6,391 nt of DNA from an uncultured Acidimicrobium sp. (GTDB taxonomy: Bacteria; Actinomycetota; Acidimicrobiia; Acidimicrobiales; Ilumatobacteraceae). The notes below the pieces were generated by a model that saw only the letters and a program-made list of their open reading frames with translations, was not told the DNA's origin and ran no database searches. The stretch covers positions 1 to 6,391 of the forward strand of contig CAITUB010000179.1 of NCBI GenBank assembly GCA_903895515.1. The letters run 5' to 3'. This document shows, in pieces, positions 1-5,252 of this stretch. Each line of letters starts with the position of its first letter. The stretch's first letter is position 1. The position numbers and the translations under genes were made by a program.

Positions 1-4
1 CATC

Positions 5-871
5 GTGCCAGTAAAAACATACTCCCAAGCATTTTCAGGACTTCCATGGATGCCAAGTGGCCGCATTGTTTCAGTGCCACACCGTGGTGAGTTTTTTGTG
101 CGTTATGCACAACACGAAAACGCAAATGCCCCGGTGGTGGTATTGCTGCATGGCTGGACAGGAAATGCAGACATCAACTTCTTTCCTGTGTACGCAGAAC
201 TCGCGCAGCAGTGTTCACTAGTTGCTATTGATCATCGTGGGCACGGTCGCGGTCTACGCACCAATGATCGGTTCACACTTGAAGATTGTGCCGATGACGC
301 CGTTGCGATCATGGATGAACTGGGCCTTGCGTCGGTTACTGCAGTCGGTTATTCCATGGGTGGACCCATCGCCATGCTCATGAGCAAGCGTCACCCAACG
401 CGTGTGCATTCATTGGTGTTATGTGCAACCGCATTGGAGTGGAGCGCTACGCGCAACGAACGCGCGCGTTGGAAGATTGGGCGAGTCGTATCACCGCTGT
501 TTCGCATGCTCTCCACACCGCGAGTTATCGATCGCTACATCAAGCACAAAATTCCGCGATCAAGCTCGGCAGCAACTCTGCGTTCATGGTTGGTTTCAGA
601 AATTCGACGAAATGATTCGTGGACTATCAATCAAGCAGGTCGAGCACTATCAAAACACGACGCTCGGCCGTGGGCGGGAACACTTGGTGTGCCAACAGTC
701 AGCATTGTCACATCACGCGATTCACTTGTTGCGCCGCGTAAGCAACACAATCTTGCCCAGGCAACGCATGCAACAATCATTGAAATTGATGGCGATCACT
801 TGGTTAACTGGCAAAAGCCAGAAGTGTTTACTGCTGCGGTGGTTGACGCGATTCGTCGAGTGCGCGCATAA
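5..871 (+). CDS. alpha/beta-fold hydrolase (possibly 5'-truncated by the window edge)
   Basis: The 288-residue product has the alpha/beta-hydrolase pattern in order. The oxyanion-region HGW is at residues 49-51, a conserved DHRGHG turn at 76-81, and the nucleophile elbow GYSMGG at 115-120 puts the catalytic serine at 117. A likely acid is Asp239 (in TSRDSLVAP), and the catalytic histidine is His265 (GDHL). Length and spacing match a complete hydrolase domain with a helical cap at about 140-215. No signal peptide or membrane segment is evident, so it is probably cytoplasmic. The family includes esterases, lactonases, C-C bond hydrolases and haloperoxidase-like enzymes, and the substrate cannot be read from the sequence. 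The GTG at position 5 is the first start in the window; the frame is open to the edge and the ribosome site lies outside, so the true start could be further upstream. Its last 44 bases overlap the convergent DUF1003 gene. Confidence 0.88.
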   Translation: MPVKTYSQAFSGLPWMPSGRIVSVPHRGEFFVRYAQHENANAPVVVLLHGWTGNADINFFPVYAELAQQCSLVAIDHRGHGRGLRTNDRFTLEDCADDAVAIMDELGLASVTAVGYSMGGPIAMLMSKRHPTRVHSLVLCATALEWSATRNERARWKIGRVVSPLFRMLSTPRVIDRYIKHKIPRSSSAATLRSWLVSEIRRNDSWTINQAGRALSKHDARPWAGTLGVPTVSIVTSRDSLVAPRKQHNLAQATHATIIEIDGDHLVNWQKPEVFTAAVVDAIRRVRA

Positions 872-1307
872 GCGACTCAATCTGATCACGTAGTTCTTCA
901 ACTGTCACCACGTTTGACAACGCGAAACGCACACTGGCAAGTTCGCGGGCAAGAAACTCGGCGTTCGCCTGCGTTGCTGCAGCCATTGCGCGGTCGGTCT
1001 CTGCCTGCCTACGGTCGCGAATTTCTTGGCGGTTTTGAGCAAGCAAAATGAGCGGCGCTGCGTAAGCGGCCTGCACTGAAAACATCAGGTTCAACAAAAT
1101 GAATGGGTATGGGTCCCAGCGCAACGCCACGAATGCAACGTTGAGCAACACCCAGATGATGACCAAGAAGGTCTGCACCATAAGGAAGCGGGCAGAACCC
1201 AAGTTTCGAGCAATGGTTTCACTGAATTGCCCGAATGCATCTGGGTCGTAGTGAATGCCAAGAACCGGGCGGCGCTTGCGTGGTCGTGCGAGGTCGCTGC
1301 GCTTCAT
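828..1307 (-). CDS. DUF1003 family inner-membrane protein
   Basis: The 159-residue protein starts with a basic segment (KRSDLARPRKRRP). The characteristic DUF1003 region follows: FGQFSETIARNLGSARFL at about 25-42, a first membrane helix at about 41-62, a WDPYPFILLN loop at 64-73, and a second helix to about 90 ending in QAAYAAPLILLAQNRQ. Residues 93-152 are highly charged and helical, probably a cytoplasmic coiled coil. The ATG overlaps the stop of the upstream MgtE-like gene as ATGA (1304-1307), and a GGAG ribosome site lies 7 bases before it (complement of 1315-1318). Translational coupling is therefore likely. The biochemical role of DUF1003 is unknown. The same pairing with an MgtE-like CBS protein occurs in mycobacteria (Rv1232c/Rv1231c, from memory), which suggests a joint function. 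The 3' end runs 44 bases into the opposite-strand hydrolase gene. Confidence 0.9.
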   Translation of the reverse strand: MKRSDLARPRKRRPVLGIHYDPDAFGQFSETIARNLGSARFLMVQTFLVIIWVLLNVAFVALRWDPYPFILLNLMFSVQAAYAAPLILLAQNRQEIRDRRQAETDRAMAAATQANAEFLARELASVRFALSNVVTVEELRDQIESLMRALDESRQPPQQ

Positions 1308-2527
1308 GATGTTGCTCCAGCAATTGGGCGGCGACGCCAGTTAGCAGGCAACGTGCGGTCGAGCACGTCGTCAACCGTGATTGCGCCGAGCAAGCGGTTG
1401 TTTGCGTCGCATACAGCAACAGCAAGCAAGTTGTATGAAGCAAGGCGTTCGGCTACTTCGCGTTCGGTCATGGTTGGACTAATGGTTGCTTCCATTTCCA
1501 CACACTGACCAAGAGTCAACTGTGGCGATTCGCGGAGGAGTCGCTGAAAATGCACGACACCCAAATACGTTCCGGTTGGTGGGTAGTGCGGCGCATGTGC
1601 AACAAATACCTGTGCAGCAATGGACACCAAAATTTCTGGTTCACGAATTTGTGCAAGCGCATCGGCAACCGTTGCGTCAGGTGACATCACAATGACGTCC
1701 GGTGTCATCAACGAACCTGCAGTGCCTTCTGCATACGACAACAACTGACGCATGGTTTCGGCGTCGTCGTCATCCATGGCTTCAAGAACACGGCTGCGTT
1801 GTTCGCCAGGCATTTGCGCCAGCAAGTCGGCCAAGTCGTCAAATTCCATTTCCTCGAACACGTTGGTCAAACGCTCCATGTCAAGCCCTTCAATCAGGCG
1901 CAACTGTTCGTCTTCTGGCAACTCTTCAAGCACGTCGGCCAAGCGCTCGTCGTCCATTGCTGCAGCAACAAGTCGACGCTGTTCAAGTGGAAGCGCGCGA
2001 ATAACGGCAGCAACATCGCTTGGGTGCATGTCGCGCAAACGCGCAGCTTCAGCAGCAAGTGCAGTTTGTGGCGCAAACATGTGCGCAATGTGTTCCCAAT
2101 CAACAAGGCGATAACTCGGACGCGGGTTTAACAAACTGCGTTTCGCAAGTCGAACCTTGGTGATGTGCCAACCCGGGCTGCGCCCAGATTGAAACGCAAG
2201 TGCCACGTCGCTGACAGTTTCGTCACCAATTTTTTGATCCAAAATTTCACGGCCAAGCAAACGCTCACCGTCGCGTGCCCGAAATGGGTTCAGGTCTACG
2301 TCCCACGACTTCAGGCGGGCGCCCGAGTTGTCGAGCGAGGCAATTCGGCTGGCGCTGACAAAAATGCTGCGGCGCTGGCTGGTGGCAACAAAACCCAAGA
2401 CGCGAGGGGCCTCGGTGGCGCGACCGGAAACCACCACGATGTCATCGATCTTGCCGATGGGGGCTCCGCCAGTGTCGAGAAGAGGTAGGCGCATGACCCG
2501 AAATGCGTAAATGAGTTCGCCGACCAT
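1304..2527 (-). CDS. MgtE-like cytoplasmic protein: PRC-barrel-like, MgtE_N and tandem CBS domains, no transport domain
   Basis: The 407-residue protein has three parts. Residues about 8-145 resemble the PRC-barrel-like N-terminus of actinobacterial relatives (GGAPIGKIDDIVVV near 20-33). Residues about 165-265 form an acidic, helical MgtE_N superhelix with repeats such as LPLEQRRLVAAAMDDERLADVL and LPEDEQLRLIEGL. Residues about 270-395 form two CBS domains, beginning with the canonical EGTAGSLMTPDVIVM junction and ending GAITVDDVLDR. In true MgtE channels the N and CBS domains bind Mg2+ and gate a five-helix pore. That pore is absent here: after the second CBS only a short basic tail remains, so this is not a transporter by itself. 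A sensing or regulatory role with the coupled DUF1003 membrane protein is an inference. The ATG at 2527 is the only start that retains the conserved N-terminal strand, although its ribosome site is weak; an internal ATG at 2494 is the alternative. Confidence 0.85.
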   Translation of the reverse strand: MVGELIYAFRVMRLPLLDTGGAPIGKIDDIVVVSGRATEAPRVLGFVATSQRRSIFVSASRIASLDNSGARLKSWDVDLNPFRARDGERLLGREILDQKIGDETVSDVALAFQSGRSPGWHITKVRLAKRSLLNPRPSYRLVDWEHIAHMFAPQTALAAEAARLRDMHPSDVAAVIRALPLEQRRLVAAAMDDERLADVLEELPEDEQLRLIEGLDMERLTNVFEEMEFDDLADLLAQMPGEQRSRVLEAMDDDDAETMRQLLSYAEGTAGSLMTPDVIVMSPDATVADALAQIREPEILVSIAAQVFVAHAPHYPPTGTYLGVVHFQRLLRESPQLTLGQCVEMEATISPTMTEREVAERLASYNLLAVAVCDANNRLLGAITVDDVLDRTLPANWRRRPIAGATS

Positions 2528-2628
2528 GTAACGAAGGCTACCTGCGACCTTTTGGCGAAGCCCGTGATTTAGCCAAGCCCGTTTGGAGTGTTGGCCACTT
2601 CAACCGCTACCCTTAGAGACCGCCGTAC
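2528..2628. promoter_or_regulatory. divergent intergenic region between the MgtE-like gene and tRNA-Ala
   Basis: This gap must hold the promoter of the leftward MgtE-like/DUF1003 operon and that of the rightward tRNA. A possible tRNA -10 is TACCCT at 2608-2613, which fits the loose actinobacterial TAnnnT. Its -35 is poor: TTGGAG at 2583-2588 with a long 19-base spacer. The region also holds a direct repeat AAGCCCGT at 2558-2565 and 2575-2582 (17 bases apart) and an inverted pair TTGGC (2552-2556) / GCCAA (2572-2576). No convincing leftward promoter could be picked by eye. Only the location of a regulatory region is secure; the individual boxes are weak. Confidence 0.3.
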
Positions 2629-2705
2629 GGGGACGTAGCTCAGTTGGCTAGAGCACCTGCTTTGCAAGCAGGGGGTCGTGGGTTCGAGTCCCATCGTCTC
2701 CACCA
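2629..2705 (+). tRNA. tRNA-Ala (anticodon TGC), CCA encoded
   Basis: A full cloverleaf can be folded. The acceptor GGGGACG (2629-2635) pairs with CGTCTCC (2695-2701). The D-stem is GCTC/GAGC with a loop AGTTGGCTA. The anticodon stem CCTGC/GCAGG encloses loop TTTGCAA, with anticodon TGC at 2663-2665. The variable loop is GGGTC, and the T-stem GTGGG/CCCAT encloses loop TTCGAGT. The discriminator is A (2702), followed by an encoded CCA (2703-2705). The third acceptor pair is G-T, which corresponds to the G3-U70 identity element of alanine tRNA and independently supports the assignment. It reads GCA and, by wobble, other alanine codons. Confidence 0.97.
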
Positions 2706-2714
2706 ATGAAGTAG

Positions 2715-2747
2715 TGCCAATGAGGAAATTGGCATGCCCGTGGGGCA
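2715..2747 (+). terminator. two adjacent hairpins downstream of tRNA-Ala (possible terminator or processing structure)
   Basis: The first hairpin is a perfect 7-bp stem, TGCCAAT (2715-2721) and ATTGGCA (2728-2734), with loop GAGGAA. It is directly followed by a second, TGCCC (2735-2739) and GGGCA (2743-2747), with loop GTG. Their position 9 bases after the tRNA suggests transcript termination or 3' processing. There is no T-run after either stem, so a classical intrinsic terminator is not supported. The structures overlap the candidate thiolase promoter and may instead, or also, act there. Confidence 0.35.
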
Positions 2748-2756
2748 AACTAAAGT
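2729..2756 (+). promoter_or_regulatory. candidate sigma-70-type promoter for the thiolase gene
   Basis: TTGGCA (2729-2734, five of six to TTGACA) lies 16 bases before TAAAGT (2751-2756, four of six to TATAAT). Transcription would start near 2763 and leave a leader of about 50 bases before the thiolase ATG at 2814. The -35 box is the right arm of the first hairpin, and the spacer carries the 13-base imperfect palindrome TGCCC-GTG-GGGCA, so a repressor or other factor could bind there. The boxes were found by eye and not tested. Confidence 0.4.
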
Positions 2757-2813
2757 CGCAGCAACGGACCATTCCGTCGCATTCAGCGCACACCCGTGAG
2801 GAGATTTCACGTC

Positions 2814-3980
2814 ATGACTACCGCAGTAATTGTTGATGCAATTCGCAGCCCGCTCGGACGCCGCAATGGCAAATTGAAGAACTGGCACCCAGTAGACCTC
2901 GCATCCGAAATCATGCAGCAACTCGTTCAGCGCAACGATCTCGATCCAGCGCTTATTGATGACGTAGTTATGGGTTGCGTAATGCAGGTTGGCGAGCAGA
3001 GCCTCAACGTTGCACGTAACGCAGTGCTTGCAGCTGGTTGGCCCGACACGGTTCCAGGCACCACCATCGACCGCCAGTGTGGTTCAAGTCAGCAAGCTGC
3101 ACACTTCGCTGCACAAGGCGTCATCGCCGGTGCGTACGACATTGTTGTTGCCAACGGTGTTGAAGTGATGTCACGAGTTCCAATGGGAGCATCTGTTGCT
3201 GATCGCAACTTTGGTTTCCCGTTCGGTCCTCGCGTACAGGCACGTTACGAATCAGTTGGTGGACTTGTTGGTCAAGGCATCTCGGCAGAAATGATTGCTG
3301 AAAAGTGGAACATCAGCCGCGATGAACTCGATGCATTTGGTGTTCGTTCACAGGAATACGCCGCACGCGCAACACGCGAGGGTCGCTTCCAGAACGAAAT
3401 CATTCCGGTGCTCGACACTGAAGGCGCCATGATGAGCCAAGACGAAGGTCTTCGTGAAACCACCATGGAATCACTTGGAAAATTGAAGCCATCATTTCGT
3501 CCAGTTGAAGAAGGTGGCCGCGTTACCGCAGGTAACTCATCACAAATCACAGACGGTTCCGCAGCATTGCTCATCATGAGCGAAGAAAAAGCAAAGCAGC
3601 TTGGCTTAAAGCCACGCGCACGTTTCGTGCAATTTGCAATGGCCGCCGAAGATCCGCGTTATATGTTGACCGCACCAATTCCAGCAACAAAGAAAGTGTT
3701 GGAGCGCGCAGGACTCACCATGGACGACATCGACCTCGTGGAAATTAACGAAGCGTTTGCGTCAGTGGTTTTGGCGTGGGAAAAAGAATTGCACCCAGAC
3801 ATGAGCAAAGTGAACGTGAACGGTGGTGCAATTGCACTTGGTCACCCACTTGGCGCATCGGGTGCTCGCCTCATGACCACATTGTTGAACGAACTTGAGC
3901 GCACCGGTGGTCGCTACGGTTTGCAAACCATGTGCGAAGGCGGCGGCATGGCGAATGCCACCATCATCGAACGCCTCTAA
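2814..3980 (+). CDS. thiolase (acetyl-CoA C-acyltransferase, FadA type)
   Basis: The 388-residue product is a full-length thiolase. The acyl-accepting cysteine is Cys89 in TIDRQCGSSQQ. Other family motifs are GNSSQITDGSAALL at 240-253, NEAFA at 312-316, the histidine motif GHPLGASGA at 343-351 (His344), and the C-terminal CEGGGMANA at 374-382 with proton-shuttle Cys374. It would cleave 3-ketoacyl-CoA with CoA (last step of beta-oxidation) or condense acetyl-CoA in the reverse direction. The RQCGSSQQA context resembles the actinobacterial fatty-acid/steroid thiolases more than PhaA biosynthetic enzymes, so degradation is favoured, but the substrate is not determined. The start is the ATG at 2814, which has GAGGAG at 2798-2803, 10 bases upstream, and gives the typical MTTAVIVDAIRSP beginning; the GTG at 2796 would place the start almost on that ribosome site. 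No beta-oxidation partner (hydratase or dehydrogenase) lies beside it. Confidence 0.95.
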   Translation: MTTAVIVDAIRSPLGRRNGKLKNWHPVDLASEIMQQLVQRNDLDPALIDDVVMGCVMQVGEQSLNVARNAVLAAGWPDTVPGTTIDRQCGSSQQAAHFAAQGVIAGAYDIVVANGVEVMSRVPMGASVADRNFGFPFGPRVQARYESVGGLVGQGISAEMIAEKWNISRDELDAFGVRSQEYAARATREGRFQNEIIPVLDTEGAMMSQDEGLRETTMESLGKLKPSFRPVEEGGRVTAGNSSQITDGSAALLIMSEEKAKQLGLKPRARFVQFAMAAEDPRYMLTAPIPATKKVLERAGLTMDDIDLVEINEAFASVVLAWEKELHPDMSKVNVNGGAIALGHPLGASGARLMTTLLNELERTGGRYGLQTMCEGGGMANATIIERL

Positions 3981-3994
3981 ACAGGATTACGTTC

Positions 3995-4252
3995 ATGTTC
4001 GGAACCGTCATCTGGTTCCTTGTCGGTGTCTTCATGCTGATGATTATTTGGCGCACCGGCATTGGCATGTTGCGCAGTATGACTTCGCCGTTGCCTGCAC
4101 CGCCTCCAGCAGGGGAAATGCGCAGAATTAATGTGCGTTATCGCTGCGGAGTATGCGGTGTGGAATTACGCATGGTGATGGCGCCAGACCAAGACCCACC
4201 GCCACCACGGCATTGCCTTGAAGATATGGACTTTGTTGCCCCTATTGAATGA
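3995..4252 (+). CDS. small single-pass membrane protein with zinc-ribbon-like C-terminus
   Basis: This 85-residue protein has one hydrophobic helix at about 3-19 (GTVIWFLVGVFMLMIIW) and a proline-rich linker at 31-40. A compact cytoplasmic-looking tail carries CGVC (Cys51, Cys54) and, 18 residues on, His73-Cys74 in PPRHCLEDM. This spacing resembles a short zinc ribbon (CxxC...HC followed by an acidic-Met turn, as in small regulatory zinc-ribbon proteins). The start chosen is the ATG at 3995, preceded by ACAGGA (3981-3986) at 8-base spacing; upstream in-frame codons would lie inside the thiolase gene. It begins 14 bases after the thiolase stop and is probably co-transcribed. No function is recognised; metal binding is inferred from the cysteine pattern, and a protein- or nucleic-acid-binding role is equally possible. 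Confidence 0.72.
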   Translation: MFGTVIWFLVGVFMLMIIWRTGIGMLRSMTSPLPAPPPAGEMRRINVRYRCGVCGVELRMVMAPDQDPPPPRHCLEDMDFVAPIE

Positions 4253-4255
4253 GGG

Positions 4256-4600
4256 CTAGTGATATTTGGTGGCAGTAAACAAGCCACCAAGCACACACGC
4301 AAGGCCACCAAAGAGGTACCAATTGCTACGGCCACCTGGCACCAAGCCAAGGTAATAAAACAAGATGACGAGTGCGCCAAGACCAAGCAGCACGAACATC
4401 AGCACAGGAACCCATGGTGGGCTCACGCGTACTTGTCGGGCGATTGGCGGGGTGTAGCGCGATGAGGCTTCAGCAACGGTGTTGCCGTGCATCGACTTTG
4501 GGTCTGCGTGATCAAGACGATGTGTCTCGTGCAAGCGGTGATTAGGTTGCGTTCCCTTTGGAGTGGTGCGTCCGCCGGTACGTCGTTTGTTTGGCGCCAT
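4256..4600 (-). CDS. crgA: CrgA-like cell division protein with extended His-rich N-terminus
   Basis: The 114-residue product ends in the CrgA pattern. A Ser-Pro-Pro-Trp-Val-Pro entry (60-65) leads into a first membrane helix (about 64-86, ending FYYLGL), a short external loop with NWYLFGG, and a second helix (about 94-111) ending in a short basic tail. CrgA is a small actinobacterial inner-membrane protein that interacts with divisome components such as FtsZ, FtsI/FtsQ and PknA/PknB-pathway proteins and coordinates septal wall synthesis. The location next to trpG and pknB is the conserved neighbourhood of this family. The N-terminal cytoplasmic part is about 60 residues, basic and unusually rich in histidine (21, 24, 27, 31, 38), longer than I recall for typical CrgA. 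The ATG at 4600 is preferred over the TTG at 4621; ribosome-site support (GAAAG) is weak. It ends 3 bases from the convergent small gene. Confidence 0.82.
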   Translation of the reverse strand: MAPNKRRTGGRTTPKGTQPNHRLHETHRLDHADPKSMHGNTVAEASSRYTPPIARQVRVSPPWVPVLMFVLLGLGALVILFYYLGLVPGGRSNWYLFGGLACVLGGLFTATKYH

Positions 4601-4664
4601 GAGACTTTCAGTGTAGATCAAAAATGAGGTTTCACTCGGGCCATTGTTCTGGCAGGCTTACTGC
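4601..4664. promoter_or_regulatory. divergent spacer between crgA and trpG
   Basis: These 64 bases must carry the leftward crgA promoter and at least part of the rightward trpG promoter. On the minus strand TACACT (complement of 4610-4615) could be a -10 for crgA, placing its start almost at the ATG, but no good -35 is visible. On the plus strand TTGGCG (4591-4596) is 17 bases from TAGATC (4614-4619), a weak candidate for trpG whose -35 would lie inside crgA. Both assignments are tentative. Confidence 0.25.
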
Positions 4665-5252
4665 GTGGCACGCATTCTGGTAATCGACAACTTCGACAGT
4701 TTTGTGTACAACCTTGTGCAATATTTGGGAGAACTTGGCGCGGAACCTGTAGTTATTCGCAACAACGAAATGTCGGTTCATGAAGCTGCTGCGTTGCAAC
4801 CAGACGGCGTGTTGCTGTCGCCTGGCCCTGGTCGTCCGGAAGATGCTGGAATTTTGTGTGATGCCATTCTCGAGTTTGCAGGCAAGGTTCCTGTATTTGG
4901 CGTGTGCCTTGGTCATCAAGCAATAGGTCAGGTGTACGGCGGAAATGTTGTGCGCGCACCCGAGTTATTGCACGGAAAAACTTCGCCAATTCATCACTTC
5001 AACGACGGAGTGTTTGCGGGTTTACCAAACCCCATGCCGGCAACTAGGTATCACTCGCTCATCATTGAACGAGAAACGCTTCCCGAAGTGTTGAATGTGA
5101 CTGCGCAAACGGATTCAGGAATGATCATGGGTGTGCGTCACCGCGAACTCGATGTTGAGGGAGTGCAGTTTCACCCCGAAAGTATTCTCACCACTTCGGG
5201 TCACGACATGATCGGTAACTTCGTACAACGCGTTGCAGCGTTTGCTCGTTAA
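4665..5252 (+). CDS. trpG: glutamine amidotransferase subunit of anthranilate / aminodeoxychorismate synthase (TrpG/PabA)
   Basis: The 195-residue class I glutamine amidotransferase has all of the family's key motifs. The start MARILVIDNFDSFVYNLVQYLG is diagnostic for TrpG/PabA, and the oxyanion loop LSPGPGRP is at 51-58. The catalytic cysteine is Cys81 in GVCLGHQ, HGKTS is at 103-107, and the triad completes with His170 and Glu172 in QFHPES. It hydrolyses glutamine and passes ammonia to a chorismate-binding partner (TrpE and/or PabB) to make anthranilate or aminodeoxychorismate. Neither partner is in the window, and in actinobacteria with one copy the subunit often serves both pathways, so trpG versus pabA cannot be resolved. 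The start is the GTG at 4665 with GGCAGG (4651-4656) 8 bases upstream; the TTG at 4644 would add seven atypical residues. The stop shares TTAA with the convergent kinase gene. Confidence 0.93.
   Translation: MARILVIDNFDSFVYNLVQYLGELGAEPVVIRNNEMSVHEAAALQPDGVLLSPGPGRPEDAGILCDAILEFAGKVPVFGVCLGHQAIGQVYGGNVVRAPELLHGKTSPIHHFNDGVFAGLPNPMPATRYHSLIIERETLPEVLNVTAQTDSGMIMGVRHRELDVEGVQFHPESILTTSGHDMIGNFVQRVAAFAR

Noticed and set aside
402..893. Plus-strand frame of 163 residues inside the hydrolase
   Set aside because: It lies in a different frame of a gene with clear catalytic motifs, its composition is Cys/His-rich and random-like, and no function is suggested.
1752..2114. Plus-strand frame of 120 residues rich in serine and alanine
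   Set aside because: It is a low-complexity shadow opposite the MgtE_N region, with no ribosome site and no recognisable domain.
1304..2527. Annotation as a magnesium transporter MgtE
   Set aside because: The five-helix transport domain that should follow the CBS pair is missing; the protein ends soon after the second CBS domain and the next gene is unrelated to the MgtE pore.
2715..2747. Riboswitch or T-box after the tRNA
   Set aside because: Only two short simple hairpins are visible, with no conserved T-box or known riboswitch core; the leader is too short for most classes.
2569..2793. Minus-strand open frame containing MGLEPTTPCLQSRCSSQLSY
   Set aside because: It is the antisense of tRNA-Ala; this peptide is a well-known spurious product read across the reverse complement of tRNA genes.
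2640..2921. Minus-strand open frame containing RWDSNPRPPACKAGALAN
   Set aside because: It is another antisense reading of the tRNA that continues into the thiolase 5' end, with no protein family features of its own.
3272..3577. Minus-strand frame of 101 residues within the thiolase
   Set aside because: It is a serine-rich shadow of a strongly conserved coding region.
4632..4989. Two minus-strand frames opposite trpG
   Set aside because: They lie opposite the conserved amidotransferase motifs and show no domain; the crgA promoter region also falls here.
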